A program made the translations under genes and the position numbers. The notes beneath the pieces were generated by a model, which was not told the DNA's origin, did not search any database, and was given only the letters and a program-made list of their open reading frames with translations. From positions 1 through 9,503 of the forward strand of contig JBBRSC010000124.1 of NCBI GenBank assembly GCA_038245795.1: a DNA stretch of 9,503 bases, written 5' to 3'. This DNA is from JBBRSC01 sp038245795 (lineage in GTDB: Bacteria > Actinomycetota > Acidimicrobiia > Acidimicrobiales > Microtrichaceae). Below are positions 1 to 6,832 of the stretch, one piece after another; the stretch's first letter is position 1, and the number at the start of each line of letters is the position of its first letter.

Positions 1-477
1 CAGGTCCTCACCGGCCTTGCGGTGTTCCTGTCGCTCTTCGTCATGGCACCCACCATCAAACAGATCAACGATGAGGCCTGGCAGCCGTATCAACGCGGCG
101 AGATCACGCAAAGCGTGGCGCTCAAGAAGGCCGAAACTCCCATCAAGACGTGGATGTTGAAGAACACTCGTCGTGAGGAACTCGACCTCATGTTGGGCCT
201 GTCGAAGTCGGTGAAGCCCGAGAAGCCGGAGGACACCTCCATGACGGCCCTCATCCCGGCCTTCGTGCTGTCTGAACTCAAGTCGGCCTTCATCATCGGC
301 GTCATGATTCTCTTGCCGTTCCTGGTCATCGACCTGGTAGTCAGCTCCGGATTGATGTCGCTCGGCATGATGATGCTGCCACCGGTCTTCGTGTCCCTGC
401 CGTTCAAACTCCTGTTGTTCGTGATGGTCGATGGGTGGTCCATGATCGCCCACGCCCTTGTGGCCAACTACCACTAG
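1..477 (+). CDS. fliP: Flagellar export gate protein FliP, C-terminal part (5' end outside window)
   Basis: This is the C-terminal 158 residues of FliP, open at the left edge of the window; FliP is usually about 240 residues or more, so roughly the first third is missing. FliP forms the helical export gate of the flagellar type III secretion system together with FliQ and FliR. Recognition rests on family-typical stretches: FLSLFVMAP near the fragment's start, TPIKTWML in the periplasmic part, LIPAFVLSELKSAF, LPFLVIDLVV and the signature MMMLPPVFVSLPFKLLLFV followed by DGW. The GTG at 22 is an internal valine and not a start, because the reading frame is open and FliP-like upstream of it. The stop is TAG at 475-477. 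fliQ follows after 18 bases, which is the usual fliP-fliQ-fliR order. Confidence 0.97.
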   Translation, partial: QVLTGLAVFLSLFVMAPTIKQINDEAWQPYQRGEITQSVALKKAETPIKTWMLKNTRREELDLMLGLSKSVKPEKPEDTSMTALIPAFVLSELKSAFIIGVMILLPFLVIDLVVSSGLMSLGMMMLPPVFVSLPFKLLLFVMVDGWSMIAHALVANYH

Positions 478-495
478 CAGCGAGGCCCCGACACC

Positions 496-765
496 GTGGA
501 TGACACCCGAATCCTTGAACTGGGAACCGATGCCCTCGTGCTCGCCGCCAAGCTCGGCGCGCCCATTCTGTTGACCGCGCTCGCTATTGGTCTGTTGGTT
601 GGCATGGTGCAGTCCGCGACCCAACTCCAGGAGCCGACGATCGCTTTCGTCCCGAAGTTCATCGGGGTCGGTGTGGTCCTGCTGGTCGCCGGGAACTGGA
701 TGCTGTCGTCGATGGTCGCCTATACGCACAACCTGTTTGACGCGCTGCCGCGCATGCTTGGGTGA
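496..765 (+). CDS. fliQ: Flagellar export gate protein FliQ
   Basis: FliQ is a small two-helix membrane protein that wraps around the FliP/FliR core of the flagellar export gate. The 89-residue product has the standard length. It has two hydrophobic segments, at about residues 17-38 and 54-75, separated by the family signature QSATQLQEPTIAFVPK (39-54). The start is the GTG at 496, with a modest GAGG Shine-Dalgarno-like stretch at 482-485; an ATG at 500 is out of frame. The gene lies 18 bases after fliP and 4 bases before fliR, consistent with translational coupling in one transcript. No residue of the family signature appears lost. Identification is firm; the exact start is only slightly less so. 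Confidence 0.96.
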   Translation: MDDTRILELGTDALVLAAKLGAPILLTALAIGLLVGMVQSATQLQEPTIAFVPKFIGVGVVLLVAGNWMLSSMVAYTHNLFDALPRMLG

Positions 766-769
766 CGAC

Positions 770-1531
770 GTGCGACTGTCCCTTGATCCCCGTCTTTTCG
801 TCGCGTTCCTGTTGGCGAGCACTCGGTTCGCCGCGTGGCTGAGCGTCAGCCCGCCGTTCCAGGGAGCGGTGCCGCCGAAGATTCGAGCCGGCCTGTCGTT
901 GGCACTGGGACTAGCGGTCGCCCCTGCCTTGAGTCGCCATCCCGATCTCCCGATCAACGACACCGGTGCGCTCATCGGGTCGCTCTTGTTCCAAGCGGTC
1001 ATCGGTCTGTCGTTGGGGTTCCTGGTATCGCTGCTGTTCCAGGCCATGCTGGCGGCCGGCTCCGCAATCGACACCTTTGCTGGACTGACGGCGGCCTCGC
1101 TCTATGACCCGACGAGCCGGTCGAATGCGGCGCCCATGGGTCGGCTCTATCAGACACTCGGCACGCTGGTGCTCTTCACCACCGGCGGGCATTTGCTGCT
1201 CATCGCAGGACTCACCAAGACGTTCGACATTGCGCCCCTTGGTGGCTTCCATCTCGATCGGATGGCGGAGCTCGTCACCCGCGGGTTCGGGCAATTTCTG
1301 ATTGCCACATTGCAGATCGCCGCTCCGCTGCTCGGTGCCCTGTTCGTCACCGAGCTGCTCTTGGGCCTGGCGTCGAAGGCCGCGCCGCAGCTCAACATTC
1401 TGGTGGTCGGGTTCGGCGTGAAGGGCCTGGTGCTGTTGCTACTCGCCATCACCGCCTTCCCGCTCGTCATCACCGCCGTACCGAAGCTGACCACCATGTC
1501 GCTCGACGCGATGTGGTCGCTGGTTCGTTGA
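770..1531 (+). CDS. fliR: Flagellar export gate protein FliR
   Basis: FliR is the membrane protein that completes the FliP-FliQ-FliR export gate through which rod, hook and filament subunits leave the cytoplasm. From the GTG at 770 the product is 253 residues, matching the family's usual length of about 250-260. It shows the FliR pattern: an N-terminal helix with RFAAWLSVSPPFQGAVPPKIRAG (split here into RFAAWLSVSPPF and PPKIRAG), a GxxxGFLVSLLFQAMLAAGSAID stretch around 79-101, and the C-terminal VTELLLGLASKAAPQLNI followed by KGL. The frame stays open upstream over fliQ, but that part only shadows fliQ. The start was chosen because it follows the fliQ stop by 4 bases and gives the normal N-terminus. 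A TTG at 758 in the same frame is a weaker alternative. flhB starts 14 bases downstream. Confidence 0.95.
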   Translation: MRLSLDPRLFVAFLLASTRFAAWLSVSPPFQGAVPPKIRAGLSLALGLAVAPALSRHPDLPINDTGALIGSLLFQAVIGLSLGFLVSLLFQAMLAAGSAIDTFAGLTAASLYDPTSRSNAAPMGRLYQTLGTLVLFTTGGHLLLIAGLTKTFDIAPLGGFHLDRMAELVTRGFGQFLIATLQIAAPLLGALFVTELLLGLASKAAPQLNILVVGFGVKGLVLLLLAITAFPLVITAVPKLTTMSLDAMWSLVR

Positions 1532-1545
1532 GTAGGTGATCACGC

Positions 1546-2751
1546 GTGGGTAAGTACGACGACAAGACCGAGGCCCCGACACCCAAGAAGAAGAAGGAAT
1601 CGCGGCGTGACGGCAAGGTTGCCCGCTCGAACGATCTCGTGGCGTGGGTGTCACTGCTGCTCGCCACCATCGTGCTGCCGAAGCTGGTTCGTAGTGTCAC
1701 GACCGCTGTGAAGGACACGCTCGCCCAGACCATTTCCATGGCCAAACATCCAGACGCGGCACGGCTTCCAGGGGCGGTCGGCGATGCGTTGACCCGAATG
1801 TTGGGGGCGATCGTGCCCACCATGTTGGCGCTCGCCGGGATCGCGATCCTCGCGAATCTGGCGCAGGTCGGATTCATTCTCACGGGTAAGCCGCTGCGCC
1901 CGAAGCTCTCCCACCTCAACCCGCTGTCGGGGCTGAAGCGGATGTTCTCGGTCAAAGGTCTCTGGCAGGCGTTCGGGGCCGCCGCCAAGTTGATCGTGAT
2001 CGGTTCCGTGGTCTGGGTGATGGTCCGTGGGGTGGAGCAGCAATTGCTCGGCTCGCCGAAGCGTTCGATGACCGACGCCGTGCGTGACATCGGGCTGCTG
2101 GCCTTGCAGCTCGTCCAGGTGGTGGCTGCGGTCTGTGTCCTGCTCGGGCTGGCGGATTACGCCATCAAGAAACGCCAGCTCATGAAAGAGCTCAAGATGA
2201 CCAAGCAGGAGGTCCGCCAGGAATACAAGGACGCCGAAGGAGATCCGCACGTCCGGTCCAAGATGCGGTCCAATCGCATGGCGATGTCCCGCAATCGGAT
2301 GTTGGGAGCGGTCGCCATGGCGGATGTGGTGATCACGAACCCCACCCACTTCGCAGTGGCCATCAGCTATCAACGCGAAAAGGGCGCACCGAAAGTGGTG
2401 GCCCGCGGCGCCGACGCCACCGCCGCCCGTATTCGCGCCGAAGCTCAACGTCACGGCGTGACCTGCGTCGAGTCGCGGCTTCTGGCTCGCACGCTGTACC
2501 GGATCTGCCGTCCGGGTGAGGAGATCCCCGCAGAGCTCTATCAGGCAGTCGCCACCGTGCTGGCGTTCATTCATCGGCTCTCGCAGGCGCAGCGGTCCTA
2601 TGCCGCCACGGTCGGGCTCGATGTGGTCGACACCTGGACGCCCTCCGACGGACAGCTCGAGCGGATCTCGCCTCGTCGTCGGCGACTGCTCGACAAGCGC
2701 ATAGGCCGAACGACTCATGCGCGGCCCGTCACGGCCGATGGGATGTCGTGA
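1546..2751 (+). CDS. flhB: Flagellar export switch protein FlhB
   Basis: FlhB is the membrane protein that switches flagellar export from rod/hook to filament substrates by cleaving itself. The 401-residue product begins with the typical DDKTEAPTPKKKKESRRDGKV head, has four hydrophobic segments (about 31-48, 87-112, 145-163, 181-203), then the charged linker QLMKELKMTKQEVRQEYK (211-228) and cytoplasmic domain. The autocleavage motif NPTH is intact at residues 265-268, almost the same position as in enteric FlhB (269-272), so normal self-cleavage is expected. The recognisable family region ends near IPAELYQAVATVLAFIHRL (327-345). About 56 further residues follow, including the basic run RISPRRRRLLDKR, and I do not recognise them. 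The GTG start at 1546 has AGGTGAT 6 bases upstream. The stop overlaps the flhA start by 4 bases (GTGA). Confidence 0.97.
   Translation: MGKYDDKTEAPTPKKKKESRRDGKVARSNDLVAWVSLLLATIVLPKLVRSVTTAVKDTLAQTISMAKHPDAARLPGAVGDALTRMLGAIVPTMLALAGIAILANLAQVGFILTGKPLRPKLSHLNPLSGLKRMFSVKGLWQAFGAAAKLIVIGSVVWVMVRGVEQQLLGSPKRSMTDAVRDIGLLALQLVQVVAAVCVLLGLADYAIKKRQLMKELKMTKQEVRQEYKDAEGDPHVRSKMRSNRMAMSRNRMLGAVAMADVVITNPTHFAVAISYQREKGAPKVVARGADATAARIRAEAQRHGVTCVESRLLARTLYRICRPGEEIPAELYQAVATVLAFIHRLSQAQRSYAATVGLDVVDTWTPSDGQLERISPRRRRLLDKRIGRTTHARPVTADGMS
2736..2748 (+). promoter_or_regulatory. flhA ribosome-binding site with weak GGA hairpin
   Basis: The flhA GTG is preceded by GGGA at 2740-2743, lying inside the end of flhB. 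The surrounding bases can fold as CGAU (2736-2739) against GUCG (2745-2748), with one G-U pair and loop GGGAU, placing GGA in the loop. GGAUGU is the 3' half of the CsrA (RsmA) consensus. The stem is only 4 bp including a wobble, so this is the weakest of three such sites in the window and may be nothing more than a Shine-Dalgarno. Confidence 0.25.
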
Positions 2752-4796
2752 AACGACGCAGTCTCGGCACCTCCATTTTCCCGATCGCCGTCGTGGCGGT
2801 CGTCGCGATGATGGTCGTCCCCATGCCGACGGCCCTGCTCGATGTGCTGCTCGCCATGAACATCGGGTTTGCCGTGTTGCTGCTTCTGGCGTCGCTGAAC
2901 GCCAAACGTGCACTCGATCTGGCGGCGTTTCCGTCGCTGCTCCTCATCGCCACACTCTTTCGATTGGCGCTGAACCTCAGCTCCGCCCGGCTGATCCTGG
3001 CTGACGGCGAGGCCGGCAAGGTGATCGAGGCCTTCGGGAACTTCGTCATCGGTGGTTCGCTGGTCGTTGGTCTGGTGATCTTCCTGATTCTCGTCGTGAT
3101 CCAGTTCGTGGTGATCACCCAGGGCGCCACCCGCGTGGCCGAAGTGGCGGCGAGGTTCACCCTCGACGCGATGCCCGGCAAGCAGATGGCCATCGATGCC
3201 GACCTGAACTCCGGCGTGATCGACGACGACGAAGCGCGGCGACGTCGTCAGGAGATCTCAGCTGAGGCCGACTTCTATGGTGCCATGGACGGTGCATCAA
3301 AGTTCGTGAAAGGCGACGCCATTGCGGCGATCATCATCACGGCGGTCAACCTCATCGGGGGGCTACTGATCGGTGTGGTGCAGCGCCATCAACCCATCGG
3401 CGAGGCCATCCAGACCTACAGCCTCCTGACCGTCGGTGATGGTCTCGTCAGCCAGATCCCCGCGCTGCTGGTCTCGATCTCGTCCGGTCTCATCATCACG
3501 AGGGCCGCCGGATCCGAGGATCTCGGAAGCGATGTTGCCGCACAGTTCGCTCGCCAACATCGCGCCATTCGCACCGCCGGTCTCGCCATGTTGGGCATGG
3601 GTCTCGTGCCGGGGCTTCCCAAGCTCCCGTTCTTTCTCGTCGGCGGTGTCACCTGGATACTCGGTCGGCGCCTGGCCAAGTCCGACACATCCGAGAACGA
3701 GACGATCCCGATCGTGGTCGAGGCCGAAGCAGTCGATCCAGACGCTCCGTCCGAACTCTCCCGGTCGATGCGGGTCGAACCCCTGAGCCTCGAGCTCGCC
3801 ATGGATCTGGTTGATCTTGTGGAGCCCGGGGCCGACGGCGATCTGCTCGATCGGGTCAAGGCCTTGCGTCGAAAGATGGCCCAGGAACTCGGCATTGTCA
3901 TTCCTCCGATTCGCACGCGGGACAACGTGGAACTCGACCTGGGCACCTATGTGGTGAAGGTGCATGGCGTGACGGTTGCGTCGGGCCAGGCACCAGCTGG
4001 TCAGGTGCTGGTGATCACCGACGATCTCGATCAGCTCCCCGGTGTGGAGGTGCGTGAACCGGTCTTCGGGCTGCCCGCCAAATGGCTCGCCAACGAACAT
4101 CGCAGCACCGCGGAATCGATGGGCGCAACGGTCGTCGATCGAGGCTCGGTCATCACGACCCATCTCGCGGAGATCGCCCGTCGTCACGCGCCGGAGCTCC
4201 TGAGCCGCCAAGACGTCAAGCTCCTCGTCGAGCTGGCCCGCGACCATGATCCGGCGGTCGTTGATGATCTGACCGGGCAGGGCATCGGTCTTGCCGAAGT
4301 CCAGAAGGTGCTCCAGCAGCTCCTCGCGGAGCAGGTTCCGGTGCGGGACCTGACCCGCATCCTCGAGACCATCAGCGAACGCGCACGTATCACCCGCGAT
4401 CCGGAAGCGCTGGTCGAAGCATGTCGCCTGGCGCTCGCCCCATCGATCTGTGCGGCTCGTGCGCCGTCGGGCCACCTCAGCGTCGTGACCTTCGATCCCT
4501 TGGTCGAGCAGAGCCTCGTCGCCGCGGTGATGCGGACTGAAGTCGGTTCCCAGTTGGCGCTCGATCCCGAGACCGCTCAGCGGCTCGCAACGGCGGTCTC
4601 CCGTCGGGTGAGAGCGGCGGAAGACGACGGAATCGAACCGGTTGTTGTGTGTGCACCGGGGCTACGTGTGGCCTTGCGCAACTTCCTCGTGCGGCTCCTG
4701 CCGCAGGTGCCAGTCATGTCCTACGACGAACTCGCGGAATACGTGACCGTCGACGACCTCGGAATGGTGAACCTTGATGCAACAGCTTCGTTATGA
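2748..4796 (+). CDS. flhA: Flagellar export platform protein FlhA (FHIPEP family)
   Basis: FlhA forms the nonameric export ring below the gate; its membrane part is implicated in proton-driven export and its cytoplasmic part docks chaperone-substrate complexes. The product has 682 residues, close to the family's usual near-700. The N-terminal half carries eight or so hydrophobic segments and highly conserved FHIPEP blocks: FPSLLLIATLFRLALNLSSARLIL (about 61-84, given here only as landmark ends FPSLL and ARLIL), QFVVITQGATRVAEVAARFT (119-138), LDAMPGKQMAIDADLN (139-154), EADFYGAMDGASKFVKGDAI (173-192) and TVGDGLVSQIPALL (228-241). Residues from about 320 onward form the cytoplasmic domain, with PGVEVREPVFGLPAKWL at 431-447. 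The start is a GTG overlapping the flhB stop by 4 bases, typical of coupled translation. The 3' end overlaps the next gene by 20 bases. Confidence 0.98.
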   Translation: MKRRSLGTSIFPIAVVAVVAMMVVPMPTALLDVLLAMNIGFAVLLLLASLNAKRALDLAAFPSLLLIATLFRLALNLSSARLILADGEAGKVIEAFGNFVIGGSLVVGLVIFLILVVIQFVVITQGATRVAEVAARFTLDAMPGKQMAIDADLNSGVIDDDEARRRRQEISAEADFYGAMDGASKFVKGDAIAAIIITAVNLIGGLLIGVVQRHQPIGEAIQTYSLLTVGDGLVSQIPALLVSISSGLIITRAAGSEDLGSDVAAQFARQHRAIRTAGLAMLGMGLVPGLPKLPFFLVGGVTWILGRRLAKSDTSENETIPIVVEAEAVDPDAPSELSRSMRVEPLSLELAMDLVDLVEPGADGDLLDRVKALRRKMAQELGIVIPPIRTRDNVELDLGTYVVKVHGVTVASGQAPAGQVLVITDDLDQLPGVEVREPVFGLPAKWLANEHRSTAESMGATVVDRGSVITTHLAEIARRHAPELLSRQDVKLLVELARDHDPAVVDDLTGQGIGLAEVQKVLQQLLAEQVPVRDLTRILETISERARITRDPEALVEACRLALAPSICAARAPSGHLSVVTFDPLVEQSLVAAVMRTEVGSQLALDPETAQRLATAVSRRVRAAEDDGIEPVVVCAPGLRVALRNFLVRLLPQVPVMSYDELAEYVTVDDLGMVNLDATASL

Positions 4797-6150
4797 GGGA
4801 TCCCGTCTGGACGATGTCCTGGCGAGAATCGGTGTGGACCACGGACCCGATGCCAACATTGTGACTGCGGACATGGTTCGAACCGGTGGGTTCGGCGGCT
4901 TCTTCAGTCGCGAGAACTATCAGGTCGTCGTCGAATTGATCGATCCGATCCCCCTCGATCCCGACCATGAACCGGCCCACGACGGCTTGGATAACGGCTT
5001 CGACGACGCCTTCGACAACGATGAGGTCGAGGTCGAGGACAGCGTCCACATCGGAGCGCGGGGCAGCACACGTGACGAGATGGGCGACGCTGCCGACAGG
5101 TCGGTGCCCGACACGGTGACCGGACGCGACTTCGCAGATCTACTCGCCGCGCTGGTCGATGACAGCGTCGACCTGACCGGGGCAACTTCGCCGCTCGATG
5201 CCACACGGACCCCCGAGTCACTCCCCGCGGAGGCGTCGACGCGACGTCCATTGGCCACCCCGCCGGCCACGAATCGTCTGGCACCAACCTTGCCAACACC
5301 AACGCTTGCGACACCGACGCTGCCCACCGTGACGGCGCCAGCAGTTGCTGCGGCTCCGCTGGCACGGCCACTCGCACGGCCACTGGCCCGTCCGTTGGCT
5401 CGGCCGGCGACCCTTCCGTTGCCGCCGGCTGACCTCGTTCCTGAGGATGTCATCGAGCTTCCAGACTCACGAGGTGCGGGGTCCCCGGATCTCCGGGACG
5501 ACGACTCGTTGGGCAACAGCTCAGGCCTCATCGACCTCGCACTCATGCATCGGAATGTCTCAGCAACGTTCCGCGCAGCCCCGTCGATCGCGGATCGTGG
5601 CATCGTCGCCATGATCGGCGCGCGGCGTGACGCGTTCTCTGCCGCCATCGGGGTTGCGGAACTTCTGGGGCGATCAGCGTCGGATGTCTTGGTGCTCGAG
5701 CCCAGCGCCAACGACATCGGCGAAGGCCCCGCGCCCGAAGAACTCGTGTCCATCGCCAGGTCTGCGGCCCGTCAACGCGAACGACTGGGCGTCGCCGGCC
5801 CGACCATTGCCGTGGTGGTGGTTGCACCGGGCATCGACGGTCATCGGTGGGCCACGACCGTCCTCGCAGGATTGCACGCCGATCAGGTCCGGTTGGCAGT
5901 CGCCGGTTGGCGGCCGCTGCGGCGATTGCCCGAAACCATTGTCGGCCTCGGTGGCGTTGACGTCATTGATGTTGTCGATCTCCAAAGCGCAGAGGATGCT
6001 GGGGCGTTCCTCGATCTCGATACGCCGATCGGGACCATCGACGGTGAGCTCGCTACCCCCGCAGGTTGGGTGGCAGCGCTGGCGGCACTGAGTCAGCCGA
6101 TGATGCGACTCGATTCGGGCATCGGCCAGCACGAAACGGCGAATCGGTAG
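4777..6150 (+). CDS. FlhF-like protein with degenerate SRP-type GTPase domain
   Basis: I assign this to the FlhF neighbourhood by position (directly after flhA) and by its N-terminus; it is not a confident orthologue. Of 457 residues, 5-55 resemble the FlhF N-terminal domain: LDDVLARIGVDHGPDANIVT, then VRTGGFGGFF and a VVVEL strand, as in the FlhF pattern of GPDAxI, GGxxGxF and a beta strand. Residues 58-135 are very acidic. Residues 150-222 are a Pro/Ala/Thr-rich linker with a LARP repeat. Residues 274-440 look like an alpha/beta domain laid out as in SRP GTPases, but with the motifs gone: GARRDAFSA (281-289) sits where GxxGxGKTT would be, APGIDGHR (350-357) where DTAGR would be, and DVVDLQSAEDAG (398-409) where TKLDExxxxG would be. 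GTP binding is therefore unlikely. FlhF normally directs flagellar placement and number. ATG 4777 is preferred over TTG 4774; it overlaps flhA by 20 bases. Alternative: an unrelated Rossmann-like domain. Confidence 0.6.
   Translation: MQQLRYEGSRLDDVLARIGVDHGPDANIVTADMVRTGGFGGFFSRENYQVVVELIDPIPLDPDHEPAHDGLDNGFDDAFDNDEVEVEDSVHIGARGSTRDEMGDAADRSVPDTVTGRDFADLLAALVDDSVDLTGATSPLDATRTPESLPAEASTRRPLATPPATNRLAPTLPTPTLATPTLPTVTAPAVAAAPLARPLARPLARPLARPATLPLPPADLVPEDVIELPDSRGAGSPDLRDDDSLGNSSGLIDLALMHRNVSATFRAAPSIADRGIVAMIGARRDAFSAAIGVAELLGRSASDVLVLEPSANDIGEGPAPEELVSIARSAARQRERLGVAGPTIAVVVVAPGIDGHRWATTVLAGLHADQVRLAVAGWRPLRRLPETIVGLGGVDVIDVVDLQSAEDAGAFLDLDTPIGTIDGELATPAGWVAALAALSQPMMRLDSGIGQHETANR
5359..5406 (+). 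repeat. Four tandem 12-base units encoding Leu-Ala-Arg-Pro
   Basis: Four in-frame units of 12 bases (CTGGCACGGCCA, CTCGCACGGCCA, CTGGCCCGTCCG, TTGGCTCGGCCG) encode LARP four times at residues 195-210 of the FlhF-like protein. The first two units differ at a single base, whereas the later ones differ mainly at third positions, so the peptide is more conserved than the DNA. The repeat lies in the Pro/Ala-rich linker, just after a TLPTPTLATPTLPT stretch (171-184) of similar simple composition. Confidence 0.85.
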
Positions 6151-6159
6151 GCTGACCAC
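6148..6159 (+). promoter_or_regulatory. Possible leaderless promoter -10 box for fliW-csrA
   Basis: TAGGCT at 6148-6153 fits the TANNNT -10 pattern common in high-GC Gram-positive bacteria, and the ATG of fliW begins 6 bases later, the distance expected for a transcript that starts at its own start codon. There is no good Shine-Dalgarno before fliW. The box contains the stop codon of the upstream gene. The 12 bases TAGGCTGACCAC recur with one mismatch before the EAL gene (6872-6883). I see no clear -35 hexamer 16-18 bases upstream, so read-through from the operon may be all that is used. Confidence 0.35.
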
Positions 6160-6579
6160 ATGCGGATTGAGTCAAATCGACTGGGCACGGTCATGATCGA
6201 TGATTCGTCGATCATCACCATGCCCGATGGGCTGCTGGGCTTCGAGTCGCATCAGCGGTTCGCGCTGATTCCGGCCGACGAGGTCGGTGCATACAGCTGG
6301 CTGCATTCGGTCGATGATCCTCAGCTCGCGTTTCTCGTGGTGGCGCCAGACTTCTTCTTTCCCGATTACGCGCCGGACCTTCCGGAGAACGAGGCGGCAC
6401 TGCTCGAACTCTCCGACGAGAGCGACGCTCAGCTGCTGTGTCTGATCACCATCACCGACGACGACATCACGGCGAACCTCATGGGTCCGGTCGTGCTCAA
6501 CGTCGGAACGCAGGTTGCTCGTCAGGTGGTGCTCGCTGATCAGGGCTTCGACACCCGACAGCAGCTGGGAACGAGCTGA
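6160..6579 (+). CDS. fliW: Flagellar assembly factor FliW (CsrA antagonist, flagellin chaperone)
   Basis: FliW binds flagellin in the cytoplasm and, when flagellin has been exported, is freed to bind CsrA and stop it repressing translation; this is established for Bacillus and Campylobacter. The 139-residue product has the usual length and family landmarks: MPDGLLGFE at 21-29, the LHSVDDPQLAFLVVAPDFFFPDY block (48-70; key parts DDPQLAFLV and FPDY), TANLMGPVVLN at 104-114, and a C-terminal QVVLADQGFDTRQQL. It starts with ATG 9 bases after the FlhF-like gene. Its TGA shares one base with the ATG of csrA, so the two partners are probably made in coupled amounts. The arrangement beside csrA strongly supports the function. 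Confidence 0.95.
   Translation: MRIESNRLGTVMIDDSSIITMPDGLLGFESHQRFALIPADEVGAYSWLHSVDDPQLAFLVVAPDFFFPDYAPDLPENEAALLELSDESDAQLLCLITITDDDITANLMGPVVLNVGTQVARQVVLADQGFDTRQQLGTS
6562..6578 (+). promoter_or_regulatory. Hairpin holding the csrA Shine-Dalgarno with GGA in the loop
   Basis: CAGCT (6562-6566) and AGCTG (6574-6578) form a perfect 5-bp stem around the 7-base loop GGGAACG, ending immediately before the csrA ATG at 6579. The loop holds the only good Shine-Dalgarno of csrA (GGGA, 8 bases from the ATG) and so places GGA in a hairpin loop over a ribosome-binding site. That is the known form of CsrA targets, and CsrA represses its own translation in Escherichia coli. Binding here is inferred, not shown. 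The stem lies in the last codons and stop of fliW. Confidence 0.45.
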
Positions 6580-6803
6580 TGCTCGTCCTCAGCCGGAAGG
6601 CCGGCGAATCGATCATCATCGGCAACGACGTGACGTTGACCATCCTCGAGGTGCGCGGAGACCTGGTACGTGTGGGAATTGATGCCCCGCGCTCGGTGTC
6701 GGTGAATCGTAAGGAGATCCACGACGAGTTGATGGCTGCCAATCAGATCGCGGCTGGCATCTCGGCCGCCGATCTCCAACGCCTCCCACAACCACCGACC
6801 TGA
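6579..6803 (+). CDS. csrA: Translational regulator CsrA (RsmA)
   Basis: CsrA is a small dimeric RNA-binding protein that binds GGA motifs in leaders of target mRNAs and usually blocks ribosome access; with FliW it keeps flagellin synthesis in step with export. The 74-residue product matches from the first residue: MLVLSRKAGESIIIGNDVTL, then EVRGDLVRVGIDAP (24-37) and VSVNRKEIHDEL (40-51). The RNA-contact residues L4 and R44 are present. The usual His before R44 (VHRxEI) is Asn here (VNRKEI), a mild change. The tail after residue 55 is Ala- and Pro-rich and variable in the family. Its ATG overlaps the fliW stop by one base, and a potential self-regulatory hairpin covers its ribosome-binding site. 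It is the last gene of the packed flagellar series. Confidence 0.96.
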   Translation: MLVLSRKAGESIIIGNDVTLTILEVRGDLVRVGIDAPRSVSVNRKEIHDELMAANQIAAGISAADLQRLPQPPT

Positions 6804-6832
6804 ACGAGTCGCTGTCGGTCACCAAGGTTTCT

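Noticed and set aside
587..769. N-terminal extension of fliR in the same open frame
   Set aside because: The part before 770 overlaps fliQ in another frame and translates to Arg/Ser/Cys-rich sequence unlike FliR. GTG 770 gives the usual length.
481..1583. Exact 15-base repeat CGAGGCCCCGACACC at 481-495 and 1569-1583
   Set aside because: One copy precedes fliQ and the other encodes the conserved EAPTP head of FlhB. A functional link is not evident, and chance in GC-rich DNA is plausible.
1470..2913. Long open frames on the - strand opposite flhB
   Set aside because: They mirror flhB, a fully recognised gene, and their translations are rich in Arg/His/Pro with no family resemblance, as expected of the complement of a GC-rich gene.
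3363..4475. 370-codon open frame on the - strand opposite flhA
   Set aside because: It lies wholly within flhA, whose conserved domains occupy the + strand. The length reflects GC-rich codon bias and not a gene.
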